Source of the DNA: a virus
Strand: one strand, 5' to 3'
IMG/VR virus record: IMGVR_UViG_3300025769_010106
Span: 44,480-108,479 of that record
Length of the DNA: 64,000 bases
Shown here one piece after another: positions 37,101 through 45,415 of this stretch (position 1 is its first letter; each line of letters starts with the position of its first letter). The notes under the pieces were generated by a model. The model saw only the letters and a program-made list of their open reading frames with translations, had not been told where the DNA came from and did no database searches. Made by a program: the position numbers and the translations under genes.

Positions 37101-40100
37101 TGTCTGTTTTTATTATCTGAGAATACTCTGTCTGTTTGCTATAAAGTCCAGTATCAAACATCAAACTTAGATATTTTGCTGGCTTTTTGATAGCACTAAT
37201 TATTTGTATTGCAAATGGCCATTCACTTGACCTTCTCCAAGCAGTCTCCTGAGGACTATAATCACCAAAACGCCATGCATCATCGCTATTCGCAGAAGTT
37301 ACATCCTTGATTAAGAATTCGGTGGGAGAGCGTAAACGACCTTGATCATCGACTGGAATATAATCTAATAATTCAGGCTTTTTATAATTGTTATTAACAG
37401 TATAGGTATCAGTAACTGCGCTAGAATATACTTTTCCGTCTCTAATGTCTTCCCATAAAATATTATTACCGCGAGTATATGGTGCAACACCGTACCTATC
37501 GTCCCACCAACTTGGTTTTTGACTATGCCCTAACATTTCCCATGGAGTTAAATGTGGAGTATCAGTATCATAAAACCATTTGTATATTCCTCTCCAGAAA
37601 CCCGGAACTCTACGACCTTCTAATTTGGTTGTACCATTAGTGTGATTCCATGAAAATTGATTAGTCTCATTCCATGTAGTATTTTCAACTGTATCAACTC
37701 TATTTTTGATAGCCCATTTACCATACAAACTTCTTATTATTGAAAGTTCGCGACTTAGTGATACAGAGCTGTTGGGTCTCCAATAACCTGAAAGCACTGA
37801 GTCAAAATCAAATAAATCATTTCTAAACTGTGTCTTAATATTGTTATAAACACGCTTTTCAAATTCAAGTATAACGTCGTCTCTTATGTCTCCATAAGTT
37901 GCCCAAATACTTCCATCATGTCCTTGTAATACTTCTTTTGGCACACTGTAGGTATTATCAATATATTTACGAGGTGTATACTTTTTCCACAATCCTAATT
38001 TAGTAGGAGTTGGAGGCACGAAACTTCCATCTGTATTAGTGTATTCTCTAATTTCAAATTTATCATTAAGAAAAGTGACAAAACTATCATTTAAAATAAA
38101 CGCGGCATTAATAGTATCAAAGGTATAGTCTACACCTTCGAGCAGTTGTGTTTTAACATTATTTCTTATATGATAGATAATTACTGCTCTTTGACTTATG
38201 CTAGTTAAGTCAAATTGACTACCGAATTCATATACTCTTTCTTTGATATCTTCAACTGTTAAATTAACAGTAGAAAAAGTATTGCCCCAAGGTACCATAT
38301 CAGAATAATAGAAGGGGAAAGATACTGTTTTGTTATTGACCATAAACAAGAGAATATCATCAACACATTTCGTTATATTTCTATAGTCAAGATCTAACTT
38401 ATCTATATTCTCTATAAACCTATTCTTGAATCTAGTATATTCCTCCATACTATAAATTAGACTATCAATTATATTAGCTTCATCGCTAGTAATGAGATAT
38501 TGTCCTAATATAGCACCAGCACTGTGCTGTAAAATTTTTCCAGGATATACTCTGTAATTTAAATCTCTTATATTATTTGATCCTAAACTACTACCCTCAA
38601 ATTCTTTAATGTTGTTGGTTATTATAATTAAATGATTGCGAATTTGACCTAGTGATAGATTTTCAAAATCATCATTGTTAGCATTATTTTCTATATTTTT
38701 TGGTATCTCGAAGTACCCATTTTCAATTATTGTATCTGAAAATACACGTAATGTTACAACATCATTTTTAGTTAACGACTTTTTGAACACAACATAGTAT
38801 TTCTCATTCTGATTTAAAATACTGTATTGATTGTTTGATATAAAGTTACTGTTAACAAAAACCTGTAGGCTGCTTGTTACAGTGTCTTTAGGTTTCGCTC
38901 CAATTTCAAAGGTATAAAGTTCAGAGGCAACAGTATATGTTACTATTTGAAACTGCTTGCTATCTTCTAGTACCTGTGTCCAACCATTCAATAGACTTCT
39001 TTTATTTGTCTTTTTGTCTATGTAATGAACGTGGCCACTTCTTACAATAACTTTGGTTAACCCTGTATTTTTTACATATGTAAATGTATCTTTTATATAA
39101 TTGTTCTCAAAAACAATGTCACCAATGTTTTCAAAATTATTATAGGTTAAACCAAATTCTAAAACCTGATCAGTTGCTGCATTACTGTTTCGTTTGTAGC
39201 TAAAAAGTTTACAACCAGAAAAAGTTGAGCTTGGATAGACACTGGTATCTCCAAAACTTTTATGATTGCCGTCAAATACATCAAACAATGGTTCTTGATT
39301 AATCTTGGTTTTCTGTTGTGCTCTGAGCCACGTGCTGTTCTTATAATAAAAAACTACGCCTTGATTTTTAGCACCAAGTATACTTGTTACATTACTGTCA
39401 TTAGGCACAGTGCCTATTTGAACAAGGTTTATAATTTTTCTTGTATTAGCATTAGCATCTTCGTCAATAAAATCTACTCTAAAAATCTTGTTCTTTAAAT
39501 CTGGATCAGCCGTGAATATAACTGTCATCTGAGGCAATAGATCTATACTGTCACTAAAGTAACCGGTCTGACCATTTACATTTGACAGAGCATCTGTTTC
39601 AGTAACATCAACTACAGATACAGGATCAATACTATAAACGCCATAGTTAAAGAGGGACAAGTTTGGAGTGAATTCAATAATTGGCCGTTTAGCTCTTGCA
39701 GTATCATCCACAGCAGGCGTAAACTTATTATATTTGGCGGTTGCTTCAATAACCTGTCTATGAAACCATCTATTTCCTCTTGCCCAAGCATTGTTATCAA
39801 CACAACTCCTGTTGGCAACTATATAGTCTTGCAATACTGGACTGTTTGAACTACCATCATAGTTTGTTGAATCAAAGACTACACTATCATAAGGTTCTTC
39901 CAGGGTTTCTGTAAAAGGCTCTGGTGTAGTTAAACTTTTTGCTAGAGTCAAAGTAATTGAAGACCCAACTCCTTCAACATAATAAGTTTTGTTTTGATAA
40001 CTGGTTGGTGTAACGGTTGTGTCAAACTCTATTTTAAGGCCATTAGTAAAAATGACACCATTGGGACTTGTATAATTTTCTTTTCCTAGAACATCATTAA

Positions 40101-41460
40101 CGACGTCAATAATAGAACTTTTTCCATCATCAATAAGAACAATGCGACCAAATCGAGTTGAATCAACGCCATCCTGATAATAGAGTTCGTCTGCTAGTGA
40201 TGTTAAAGGAGGGATAAGTTCAAATTTATTACTTGTGTTTTTCCATAGCTGACGATTTCCGTAAGTTTTGCCTTGCTTGATTCTAACTTTTTGACCCTGC
40301 GGAACTGCTGTAGTTCTTGTAAGTGTAATAGTCTGTGTTCCGCCAATATCTTTTAATGCAATAGCATACACATCATATCTTTGACTAAGTGATATTCTGG
40401 TAGTCGCATCAAAAGTAGTTCCTGCTTGACTAAATGGATATCCGTCAAATGGTGATCCCGCGTCCCATAAAGTTTCATCTTCACTGTCATTTAAAAATAC
40501 AAGAGTCTTACCATTTATTTCAGTAAATGTATCTATACCACCATACGTATCAACGAATTTACTATAGACCTGGTTATGTATTTGACTATATGATAGAGTT
40601 GAACAAAAATCCACAGAAGCAGCAGTTGTCATTTCTGTAAAAAAGGATTGATCATCCTTCATTGGCACATTGAATGTGATTCTTCCAACGTCTTCACCAT
40701 TGTTACTTACACCGACAACATCTCGCGTGCTTACGTTTTGTTGTGCAGAACTTATACCTGTTAATCCTATCTCTGTTTGAATCCAGAAGGGGATACCTGG
40801 CTGACTTACATTAAATGTATAGGTGCCACCCCTAGCCAGATAGAGAGTTTCGTTGCTGGTTGCGGTAGTGTTATTAAATCTGTATACGGGTTGACCTGTA
40901 ACAACTTGACTCGTTTCTTCATCAAACGTAGTAGAATCATATCCTACTGTATCCCAGGGTATTTGTGAATAGGTTGTTCCTTCTCTATAAACAGTATAGT
41001 CCTCTGTCATATCTACAGTGTTGCCAAAAACATTAACTCTGTCAGGACCACCGGGTAACCAGAAGTATTCTCCGTAGTTGACTAATTTATCTAAATCTAC
41101 AAAGCCACTCCAGTTATAGTATTCCTGGCTGAATAGGTCATTGGGATTTTCTGTATTACCGTTGTAGTATCTAATATTATTCAAAAAGTCTATATAGGAA
41201 CTTGCACTTTCTACAGTACCTTCACTATTTCTATAGACTACGCCAGGCTCTAATTGATAGTTTGTTCTGTCAGTAGATATTTCACTAAGATATCCATCAC
41301 CTGCTGTATAGTTCTTAGCAAACTTTCTGCCAATAAAACCGTCAAATCTTGTGTCTCTGGGTTCGCTAATTAGCTGGTCTAGAGTAGCGTTTAAAAACTT
41401 ACGGTTACGTTCAGTTTTAAAAACTTCTGGTAAAAAAGTCTGACTTTTACGAGTTGCCAT
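28126..41460 (-). CDS. Giant virion protein (4444 residues) with FG-GAP beta-propeller repeats
   Basis: One open frame of 13.3 kb. It follows gp6 with a one-base overlap (TAATG), the place held by gp7 and gp8 in T4, so it is probably a baseplate or tail-tip protein. Residues about 2210-2860 contain seven FG-GAP-like blades (for example FGESIDIDNSGRTLVVGAP and FGRSVAIDAYGSIIAIGAP), as in integrin-type seven-bladed propellers, with insertions between blades. A second repeat type, GDGST...F...DYTV...P..G, recurs around residues 2350, 2500 and in the last 900 residues. The N-terminus (MATRKSQTFLPEVFKTERNR) and C-terminus (RRLAKDFRTELAKDLLP, VVYIGAERVTYWE) recall very large structural proteins of marine T4-like phages. 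No signal peptide is seen. The function is probably structural or adhesive. Confidence 0.82.
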   Translation of the reverse strand: MATRKSQTFLPEVFKTERNRKFLNATLDQLISEPRDTRFDGFIGRKFAKNYTAGDGYLSEISTDRTNYQLEPGVVYRNSEGTVESASSYIDFLNNIRYYNGNTENPNDLFSQEYYNWSGFVDLDKLVNYGEYFWLPGGPDRVNVFGNTVDMTEDYTVYREGTTYSQIPWDTVGYDSTTFDEETSQVVTGQPVYRFNNTTATSNETLYLARGGTYTFNVSQPGIPFWIQTEIGLTGISSAQQNVSTRDVVGVSNNGEDVGRITFNVPMKDDQSFFTEMTTAASVDFCSTLSYSQIHNQVYSKFVDTYGGIDTFTEINGKTLVFLNDSEDETLWDAGSPFDGYPFSQAGTTFDATTRISLSQRYDVYAIALKDIGGTQTITLTRTTAVPQGQKVRIKQGKTYGNRQLWKNTSNKFELIPPLTSLADELYYQDGVDSTRFGRIVLIDDGKSSIIDVVNDVLGKENYTSPNGVIFTNGLKIEFDTTVTPTSYQNKTYYVEGVGSSITLTLAKSLTTPEPFTETLEEPYDSVVFDSTNYDGSSNSPVLQDYIVANRSCVDNNAWARGNRWFHRQVIEATAKYNKFTPAVDDTARAKRPIIEFTPNLSLFNYGVYSIDPVSVVDVTETDALSNVNGQTGYFSDSIDLLPQMTVIFTADPDLKNKIFRVDFIDEDANANTRKIINLVQIGTVPNDSNVTSILGAKNQGVVFYYKNSTWLRAQQKTKINQEPLFDVFDGNHKSFGDTSVYPSSTFSGCKLFSYKRNSNAATDQVLEFGLTYNNFENIGDIVFENNYIKDTFTYVKNTGLTKVIVRSGHVHYIDKKTNKRSLLNGWTQVLEDSKQFQIVTYTVASELYTFEIGAKPKDTVTSSLQVFVNSNFISNNQYSILNQNEKYYVVFKKSLTKNDVVTLRVFSDTIIENGYFEIPKNIENNANNDDFENLSLGQIRNHLIIITNNIKEFEGSSLGSNNIRDLNYRVYPGKILQHSAGAILGQYLITSDEANIIDSLIYSMEEYTRFKNRFIENIDKLDLDYRNITKCVDDILLFMVNNKTVSFPFYYSDMVPWGNTFSTVNLTVEDIKERVYEFGSQFDLTSISQRAVIIYHIRNNVKTQLLEGVDYTFDTINAAFILNDSFVTFLNDKFEIREYTNTDGSFVPPTPTKLGLWKKYTPRKYIDNTYSVPKEVLQGHDGSIWATYGDIRDDVILEFEKRVYNNIKTQFRNDLFDFDSVLSGYWRPNSSVSLSRELSIIRSLYGKWAIKNRVDTVENTTWNETNQFSWNHTNGTTKLEGRRVPGFWRGIYKWFYDTDTPHLTPWEMLGHSQKPSWWDDRYGVAPYTRGNNILWEDIRDGKVYSSAVTDTYTVNNNYKKPELLDYIPVDDQGRLRSPTEFLIKDVTSANSDDAWRFGDYSPQETAWRRSSEWPFAIQIISAIKKPAKYLSLMFDTGLYSKQTEYSQIIKTDKSYRPKLGDFYIHGVAKENTTEVNRVEGYNQFIYNYIVNRGLSIADTQTRIRNLTLNLMYQLSGFSDKKYLKIISEQATPSSSNKTIFLPDENYNLIMHKSNPLERVIYSGVKISIVHSGYKITGYDIENPFFRIVPSVRGTDTTTVTVGNQSIKIFKNFMDAYADVPYGTVLKSKGQVADFLNAYQRYLNAKGMKFESVTEKGEPQDFILGAREFLFWTDQNWPIGSVLAISPAYDYLEIERPFTTTDDFSKSNTLKDQNSASIRKSNYNVSRIDNQTTITVNTDQNVLYSANVSPIQYEHYVVLDNKTIFNDIVYQPELGNRQDRVKLVGFKAGQWNGTLHAPGYIFNDNKFEIWQQNKDYKKGDYVSFRDKVYAAKVNHGGKTVFDYNDWVVNEYMTNGLLPNIATKAESFNEFFDVNKVNLEVGTSKAAKGLIGFRSRGYLENLGLDDVSQVKFYQGLLKTKGTQESINKLVKANLTNVDQEINFYEEWGFRVGEFGSIDSNQVISFIVKESKKENNPVIIELLADSTQKTNQDYISLLKKDLLTVPNEYSNKFLNVRSAYTPNSDLTSAGYPRLDDIDFTVWASTDLKNLNQSINKIGRGKKIWIARSPGDENVSPDWTVYRVSETTVEITSAVSSTNGFITFKTSGNHGFKLSQQVLIKTTDVYSGFYQIDSIPSPNSFVVKSDIEIERQQLRDPVFKLTRSRFSSLSDITSSTPAFGWNKNELVWIDDDSNSKWAVYKKDEPWAKQTFKTLNSKIGNAYLGHSIAIGNQGITAASGAPNDGTGSATFFAIDESNSFIETGIITLSDKSGLVDDFGTGLGLGGSYGAVGAPSSNSSKGYVTVFKNQGAGSYIQTQAISINGIASGAQFGTQIKISKDDRYMFVSAPGTNTVYVYALNDIATNKNSIDNISGDGITATFTLNFTPLSVNSIYLQDTLGKTYFPYLDYTLSGNNITFTSIPANGLKVVVRQETHYQLIETITGSDSMSGDRFGESIDIDNSGRTLVVGAPYAEVANSASTVYQDAGEAYVFNMTVEAFSCNGTTKSFTTETNLPGKFYVEVDGVLQTLTSITDPDDGDGSSINYYSVSSNTITFRYTPTAGSTVRIFTGTYKEVQKIDQNLTDQAPSDSENFGRSVAIDAYGSIIAIGAPGEDELNPNTGSVFLFADSGMKFGNITTESGFSVTSGDTIYVDDFKVTMSSTSNDQAKLVSDIANANIVNISTSLVGSNAYISSANNTTNRLMRIRPGVGSSFKTSKITPFRLVQKINHPAGFENENFGTAIAFNKFENNGYLSLQELVITSDVASTLSRTRFDLDNDTTSVNYGKYLTTFDSDSTTFIDRKTQSGAVYTFEQLLPSGTASITNPFKYGFIQQLQSDDISYLDQFGYSVAYMDSKLFVGSRLDDTSAVNSGTVYEFVNPLRKKGWQLYRNEVEKVDIGLINRTILYDRSNDIVTNFLDYIDPYKGKLVGQAEAEINYMTPYDPAAYTTSPDNSSGRSWDNEYIGKVWWDLQTCSIIEYEQGDIDYRANHWGQFFPGSSIDVYEWVESDVLPSEYIAAGYEGTPKHEDDTYYSSTQQYNTATNSTTTKYYFWVKGKLSVPEADFRNISIQSVANLIADPKGQGIKFVSFLSQSALSLTNVKENISGDNTVLSINYDVVPNEGILHSEFDIVSEGDSAQKIPSKIWNKLVDSMAGTDATGNIIPDPTLNEFNRYGIFIRPRQTLLKNRRMAIKIAVDYCNDVFKTIPIVRQSPLTGLFSSQLQPTSQSGEWDKKVNNIDERDYLNVNTLSTGYNVLVDKDESLDNNWTIYTLKADKTWFLTKVQSFTTSGYWSYKTWYAEGYNQTTIPHYQVKNEPELLTLDASVGQTAKVLTNDDGNFSFFEYTRSNTWKEVIIENGTVELNSSLYTFSTSDFTRNVGFDDDIFDFKYYDNVPFTEIRSILTAIKDEIFVDDLSIHLNKLFFRLIEYVLSEDTGITDWIFKTSFLKVIHKLRNLNQYPTYKSDNSQFIESYINEVKPYKTKIREYITKFNGTDTFGGDITDFDVHAFYDEKLQYFRKPSGDYSGDEILQKQGLNKPWNDNYSLRVSSLVILNQGTGYIIDPSITISAPDLPGGVTATARARTNSDKIIEVILLENGSGYTRTPTITITGAGTGCIIAPRMENITSREFDVTIKFDRITYSSIVKDWTANTTYAYEDIISYKNNTSGEQEVYKCIVTGGFTSGSTFSTEISNGTTVLEVYSDELLASNADRIAAYYAPTSGMLGDDLNLLQLGTDYTGNRVTGAGFDLEPGFDQGNFDTIGYDDFDIDTDGLAVLSGTSSLDTIIRGTFADLALGTRPEDINIDGGKFVDVYNSHAPEEVIPGIIFDTLDMEVYTDPSNDFEYDGSSFEVISKVYSADGSTKTFSFASSQAKEDVDFIRVWVGATPQRNLTLDYFDRTVTLENTPAAGSAVYIYGFGVTGEKMSHEETFIGDGSTAGFVSGIPIANADQQLVLKNGIRLVKGIDYTVNDSDNKVLLQFTDVPANSDHIHVFMYDQDESRQAWTEVYTQEITLVSGTKTYDLEKTIQYTQPFEGNVVVELGNLRLRPSNAKHYVADGSTLVYSIPTTAGELPTLADGDIRVTVISPDDRSTLNPVTNKTPNIDYFVNPSDGSSVRTIEFFNPPSTGDTVIVSVRTGDYQIDGNIITLDDTVSFSNGDKLYVTSFANHNPLRIQTKVFEGLGSEIVSSEVGFDDVIFDSSGFDGTAISGLSTFEYTMDRNITNTNYLWVTLNGVKLHAGEYTIVGNNKVSLSGQSVTSNSIIVITSFSENVIQPTVGFRILNNMLGEWEYRRLAKDFRTELAKDLLPTDTKIYVQDATKLPLARVNDKQPGVVYIGAERVTYWEISYEDNYITNFRRGTSGTSFFPIHRKMTPVIDGSLAQELPDTSTHTKVWYTQGSTTAANGLGLQSSSTINANFLKDKEATVGNYLRELDSPRYVAADYVEEDYVEIRE

Positions 41461-44400
41461 TAGTAATTATATCCAGTGTTAGTAATATTTGTATTGTTAG
41501 TCACTGTATTTACAGTTGTAGAAAGTGAGCTTTTTCCTGCACTTACGCTTTCAACACTAAGATTATCAGATGCGGTATTTACTACTGTTCCTGATGCAGT
41601 CAATTGACTAGCAGTAATAACAGAAATAATTTCTACATCATTAACTGTCGCACTGCTTATAAAGATCTCGTCTCTTGCACTTGTAATTTGAAGTAAACTA
41701 CCAAAGACGTTGGTTGTGTCTTTAGGTACTATAGTAATACTAAGAACATCTGGGGACAATTCTTGATGAAGATAAGCATCTAATTCACTGAAGTAAAAAG
41801 TGTCGCCAAAATCCCAATTTTCAAGAGCAAAATAATTATTAATTGCTCTGATTACATTTGCTTTAATTTCACTATCACTTTTTAAAGTAGCTTGATTTTT
41901 AATTACTTTAAATGTTGCTTGTAAACTAGCATCTGCTTTACTGCCAAACAATGGTCTAAAATTTATAGAGTGGAATATTAGAGCATCACTAACGCTTTTA
42001 TTGGATTCAAGATTGCCAAATGAATCTCTTAACTCTAGTGTTGAAGGTTTAGTAGGCTTTTCTACTCTGCCAGTGATATCTGTTACCCAATTTCTAAAAT
42101 CTGTGTTATATTGTCTTGTAAGAATATAAAGATCAATAATATTACTTGGACTTGGATCGATTCTTCTATTATTGGGCGCATTGTGACTATACTGGAATAA
42201 TAAATTATTTCTTCCAGTTTTCTTTATATAATCTGTTGTAATCTTTATATTTTTTGTACCGCCAGAAGCTTCATAAAGTATGTAAAATACTCCTGTACTT
42301 GAAGCATAAAATATTTGCCCTAGACTATAACTAGCAAGTATAGTTCTTATTTCACTTTCTGTGGTGTATGTTGTTTCTATAGTTGAATCAACTACTGGTT
42401 TGTATCTAGTAAACCCTGCCGAATCTAGGTATGTTGTATAAAAAACTACTTTTCTGGCACTGTTTGTATCAGGAGATACGATTGTTTCAAAAACCTCTGG
42501 ATCGTCAGGCACTCCATCACTATCACTGTCAGGAAAGGTTACTTTAATTTTTTCATTAAGAGTGAACCCATCTGATTCAATATATGCTTTATCTATTTGT
42601 AGGGGAATATCTAAACCTATAGGCAAACTGCTGTCAGGCTTGTTATTGACTTTTAAAACTTTAATAGTGTCCTTAACAGTTTTGCCTGATACGGGATCAA
42701 AAACTTTTAGATCGCTGTCAAAGTAAAAGCGAGTTTCCTTTACACTTTCAAATGTATAAGTGGTACTTCTATATTTTACAGTATAGGTTGCACCATCATT
42801 TGTGAATAATAGAAACCAACTGTTGTCTAATCCTAAATTACTTTGATCTCCAGTATTTGTAAGACTAAAAGTTGTACTTTGGTTTAGATTTAGGCTACTG
42901 ATAATTTCCCATGTTCCAGTTTCATAATCATATCGTAACCCAAAAGTTTTAAATGTAGCAATATTGTCTGCTATAGTTGACTTGTTTTGACTAGTTAGCG
43001 TGTTGTTCCACACAGGGTAAATTTTAGAAAGTATTGCCCCTGTTGGAATTATCTCGCTCATAGTCACTGGGCCTGTGCCATTTCTAAGATTACCCACGCC
43101 TTGATTTGTACCATCATCAACAACTTTAATAATACTTGCCCAAATATAATCTTTAGTATTCAAATCTCCACTTGAACCAGTTATGATAGTATTATTAATA
43201 TCAAAAACTTTACCAGCTGGAGCAACAAATTTAAGTAAACTATTTGTATTAGCATACTTCAAACTACTACTAGCAAAACTACCAATTGATGCTGGATTGC
43301 CAGCTGAATTTTTAAAATAGCCAGTTACAGTACCAAAACTCCTTGTAGTTTGTTGCCATGTACTGTTAAGACTGGCAGCATCCTTTTTAGTATAATTTTT
43401 TATGTAAAAATGAAAACTTTCATTATTTTGAATAATCGGTTCAATTCGTCGTGAAAGAACATTGAATATGTCACTTCTAGTAGTAAAATTAAAACTAAAA
43501 CTATTAACAGGCTCGTCAATAAACAGAATACCATCACTAGCAACAATATTTGTACTGCTGTATTTTCCAGTTGTATCACGCACATCTAGGTATCTGCTGA
43601 TACCACTTGATGTACGATTTACCGCTTTACTTTTTAAAATATCTGTATAGTTTGTAAATGGGAAGATCTGATAATCTTCAGCGTTAATCATACGATTTTG
43701 AGTATAGTATTGCTGTTGTGCCTTTAACTTTACATCATTTAAATTTTCTCTGGCACTTGCATTAGAAATTGTAGTTTGAAGTGCAAGATTTACTGTAAGG
43801 CTCTGTAGTGTATTTGTCTTGCTGACATAGGGAATATTGATCTCTATATCCTGCATATCACGTGGAGCGATTTTATAGGTTAACCCATTACCCACTCTAA
43901 AATAGGTTCTAAAATTACCCACTGGGGTAGTAGTGAAAACATCATCACCAAATACTATATTGATTCTATCATTAACAGCACTTTCTACAGCGAATAAAGT
44001 TTTTATTTCCTTACTCAAGCTATTATAAATTACGTTAGTACCATTTAGCGCAGGTACTTTTGTCCATCTTGTTGATTCATTACCCTGTGAATCTAATTCA
44101 TATAACCAAACATCATTATTGTCAATGCCATTTACGCTTAATTCTACTACACGGTTTGGCAACTTTTCATTAATTGAAAAATCTACAGTTTGCAGGCTTC
44201 CTTGTTTAAAATAAAAGAAGAAACCAGTGTTAATACTATTAAACCCTCTATCGTCACTTCTGTAAATTAAGTTTAATGTATCCCTTGGTCCTGGGGGGAC
44301 TTCATATAGATAGTTTGAACCACTATATGTTCCATTAACTACTTCAAAATCTATAGTTCTACCATTTACGTTAGTAGAGAATTCATAAGCAGCAATACTA

Positions 44401-44981
44401 CTGGGTATAGTTCTAATATTATATTCTTCAATTTTAATTCCACCTATAGATGTTCTTAATGATGGATTACTAAACTGCTGCGTACCAACCATGGCTGCAT
44501 TCATAATAGTTGTAAATTGTTCTAGGAAATCTGGATTTGTTGTATCGCCCCAAAAAATTTCAGTATCTTGAAGATTGTTACCATTGCTATCAAAAACTTC
44601 TTCACTCGTGCGTACACTAGTTACTTTTAGTAACCCTCGCCCAATTTGGCTACGCTTTACATTGTAATTAAGCATCCTGGCAAGACGTAAAATACTTGAA
44701 CGTCTTTGTGCAGTTTCTAGGAAATTTTCTCTTGCATTAAGATCAACACGGAAACTCATACTCTGAGTTAGAAATGCTATAATATCAATTAGAGCTATAT
44801 ATTCACTACTCTCAATGAAGTCATTGAAATCTTCTGGATAATAGGTTCTAATATAATCAATTATAGTTTTACGAACAGTCTGATAGTCGTAACTTTGAAA
44901 GTTAACTTCCCTAAATGCTTCGTAAATCTTTGTCCAATCTTCAGCAGCAAATAAGTTTGATTCTCTAGTGGTACTAGCCAT
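41460..44981 (-). CDS. gp6: Baseplate wedge protein gp6
   Basis: An 1173-residue protein, larger than the 660-residue T4 gp6 but as seen in marine relatives. The N-terminal YQTVRKTIIDYIRTYYPEDF, then FIESSEYIALIDIIAFLTQS and RENFLETAQRRSSILRLARM is the typical gp6/J-like helical region. Further on are AQQQYYTQNRMINAEDYQIF and the closing LDAYLHQELSPDVLSITIVP. The protein forms the wedge-connecting inner ring of the baseplate. A late promoter motif AATAAATA lies at 45007-45014. It is followed by the giant structural gene. This is a secure call on motif layout and position between gp25 and the distal baseplate gene. Confidence 0.92.
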   Translation of the reverse strand: MASTTRESNLFAAEDWTKIYEAFREVNFQSYDYQTVRKTIIDYIRTYYPEDFNDFIESSEYIALIDIIAFLTQSMSFRVDLNARENFLETAQRRSSILRLARMLNYNVKRSQIGRGLLKVTSVRTSEEVFDSNGNNLQDTEIFWGDTTNPDFLEQFTTIMNAAMVGTQQFSNPSLRTSIGGIKIEEYNIRTIPSSIAAYEFSTNVNGRTIDFEVVNGTYSGSNYLYEVPPGPRDTLNLIYRSDDRGFNSINTGFFFYFKQGSLQTVDFSINEKLPNRVVELSVNGIDNNDVWLYELDSQGNESTRWTKVPALNGTNVIYNSLSKEIKTLFAVESAVNDRINIVFGDDVFTTTPVGNFRTYFRVGNGLTYKIAPRDMQDIEINIPYVSKTNTLQSLTVNLALQTTISNASARENLNDVKLKAQQQYYTQNRMINAEDYQIFPFTNYTDILKSKAVNRTSSGISRYLDVRDTTGKYSSTNIVASDGILFIDEPVNSFSFNFTTRSDIFNVLSRRIEPIIQNNESFHFYIKNYTKKDAASLNSTWQQTTRSFGTVTGYFKNSAGNPASIGSFASSSLKYANTNSLLKFVAPAGKVFDINNTIITGSSGDLNTKDYIWASIIKVVDDGTNQGVGNLRNGTGPVTMSEIIPTGAILSKIYPVWNNTLTSQNKSTIADNIATFKTFGLRYDYETGTWEIISSLNLNQSTTFSLTNTGDQSNLGLDNSWFLLFTNDGATYTVKYRSTTYTFESVKETRFYFDSDLKVFDPVSGKTVKDTIKVLKVNNKPDSSLPIGLDIPLQIDKAYIESDGFTLNEKIKVTFPDSDSDGVPDDPEVFETIVSPDTNSARKVVFYTTYLDSAGFTRYKPVVDSTIETTYTTESEIRTILASYSLGQIFYASSTGVFYILYEASGGTKNIKITTDYIKKTGRNNLLFQYSHNAPNNRRIDPSPSNIIDLYILTRQYNTDFRNWVTDITGRVEKPTKPSTLELRDSFGNLESNKSVSDALIFHSINFRPLFGSKADASLQATFKVIKNQATLKSDSEIKANVIRAINNYFALENWDFGDTFYFSELDAYLHQELSPDVLSITIVPKDTTNVFGSLLQITSARDEIFISSATVNDVEIISVITASQLTASGTVVNTASDNLSVESVSAGKSSLSTTVNTVTNNTNITNTGYNY

Positions 44982-45006
44982 TAATTTATCTCACGTTGTT
45001 ATACTA

Positions 45007-45014
45007 TATTTATT
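45007..45014 (-). promoter_or_regulatory. Late promoter motif AATAAATA
   Basis: On the minus strand AATAAATA (7 of 8 to TATAAATA) lies 25 bp before the gp6 start at 44981, inside the AT-rich gap between gp25 and gp6. Confidence 0.5.
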
Positions 45015-45034
45015 TGTTATAGAATATACGTATA

Positions 45035-45400
45035 TTATAGGTTATTATCACGTAAGAATGTGATTAGTAATCGCTCACTAGCATCAGTAGCCACAAAAAC
45101 CAAGTCAACTTCTACTTGAATACCATTATCAAATTCAGATACTATTATATCTTGCGCAATTACCCTAGGATCGTAATCAATTGTGGTTTGCACTTCTTGA
45201 AGAATGGCATCTTTTGTTTCTTCAGTTAATGGATCCATTATATACTCGTATATACTTGATCCAAAGTCAGTGTTGAATAATTTTTCACCCTTACGTATAG
45301 CAAAATGGTTTAATATATCGCGCTTAATAAGATCTTCATCAGACAGGCTTACTGATTGGAAACTGTTATTTAAAGTAGTATAGCCACGGTATAAAGACAT
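45035..45400 (-). CDS. gp25: Baseplate wedge protein gp25
   Basis: A 121-residue protein with the gp25-like fold pattern: IRKGEKLFNTDFGSSIYEYI (residues 35-54), then PLTEETKDAILQEVQTTI and YDPRV (76-80) in place of the usual EPR. VEVDLVFVATDASERL forms the last strands. In T4, gp25 is a core wedge component that also contacts the sheath. Length is normal (T4: 132). It lies directly downstream of gp5 in the operon, as in many T4-like genomes. Confidence 0.92.
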   Translation of the reverse strand: MSLYRGYTTLNNSFQSVSLSDEDLIKRDILNHFAIRKGEKLFNTDFGSSIYEYIMDPLTEETKDAILQEVQTTIDYDPRVIAQDIIVSEFDNGIQVEVDLVFVATDASERLLITFLRDNNL

Positions 45401-45415
45401 AGTATGTTATTTACC

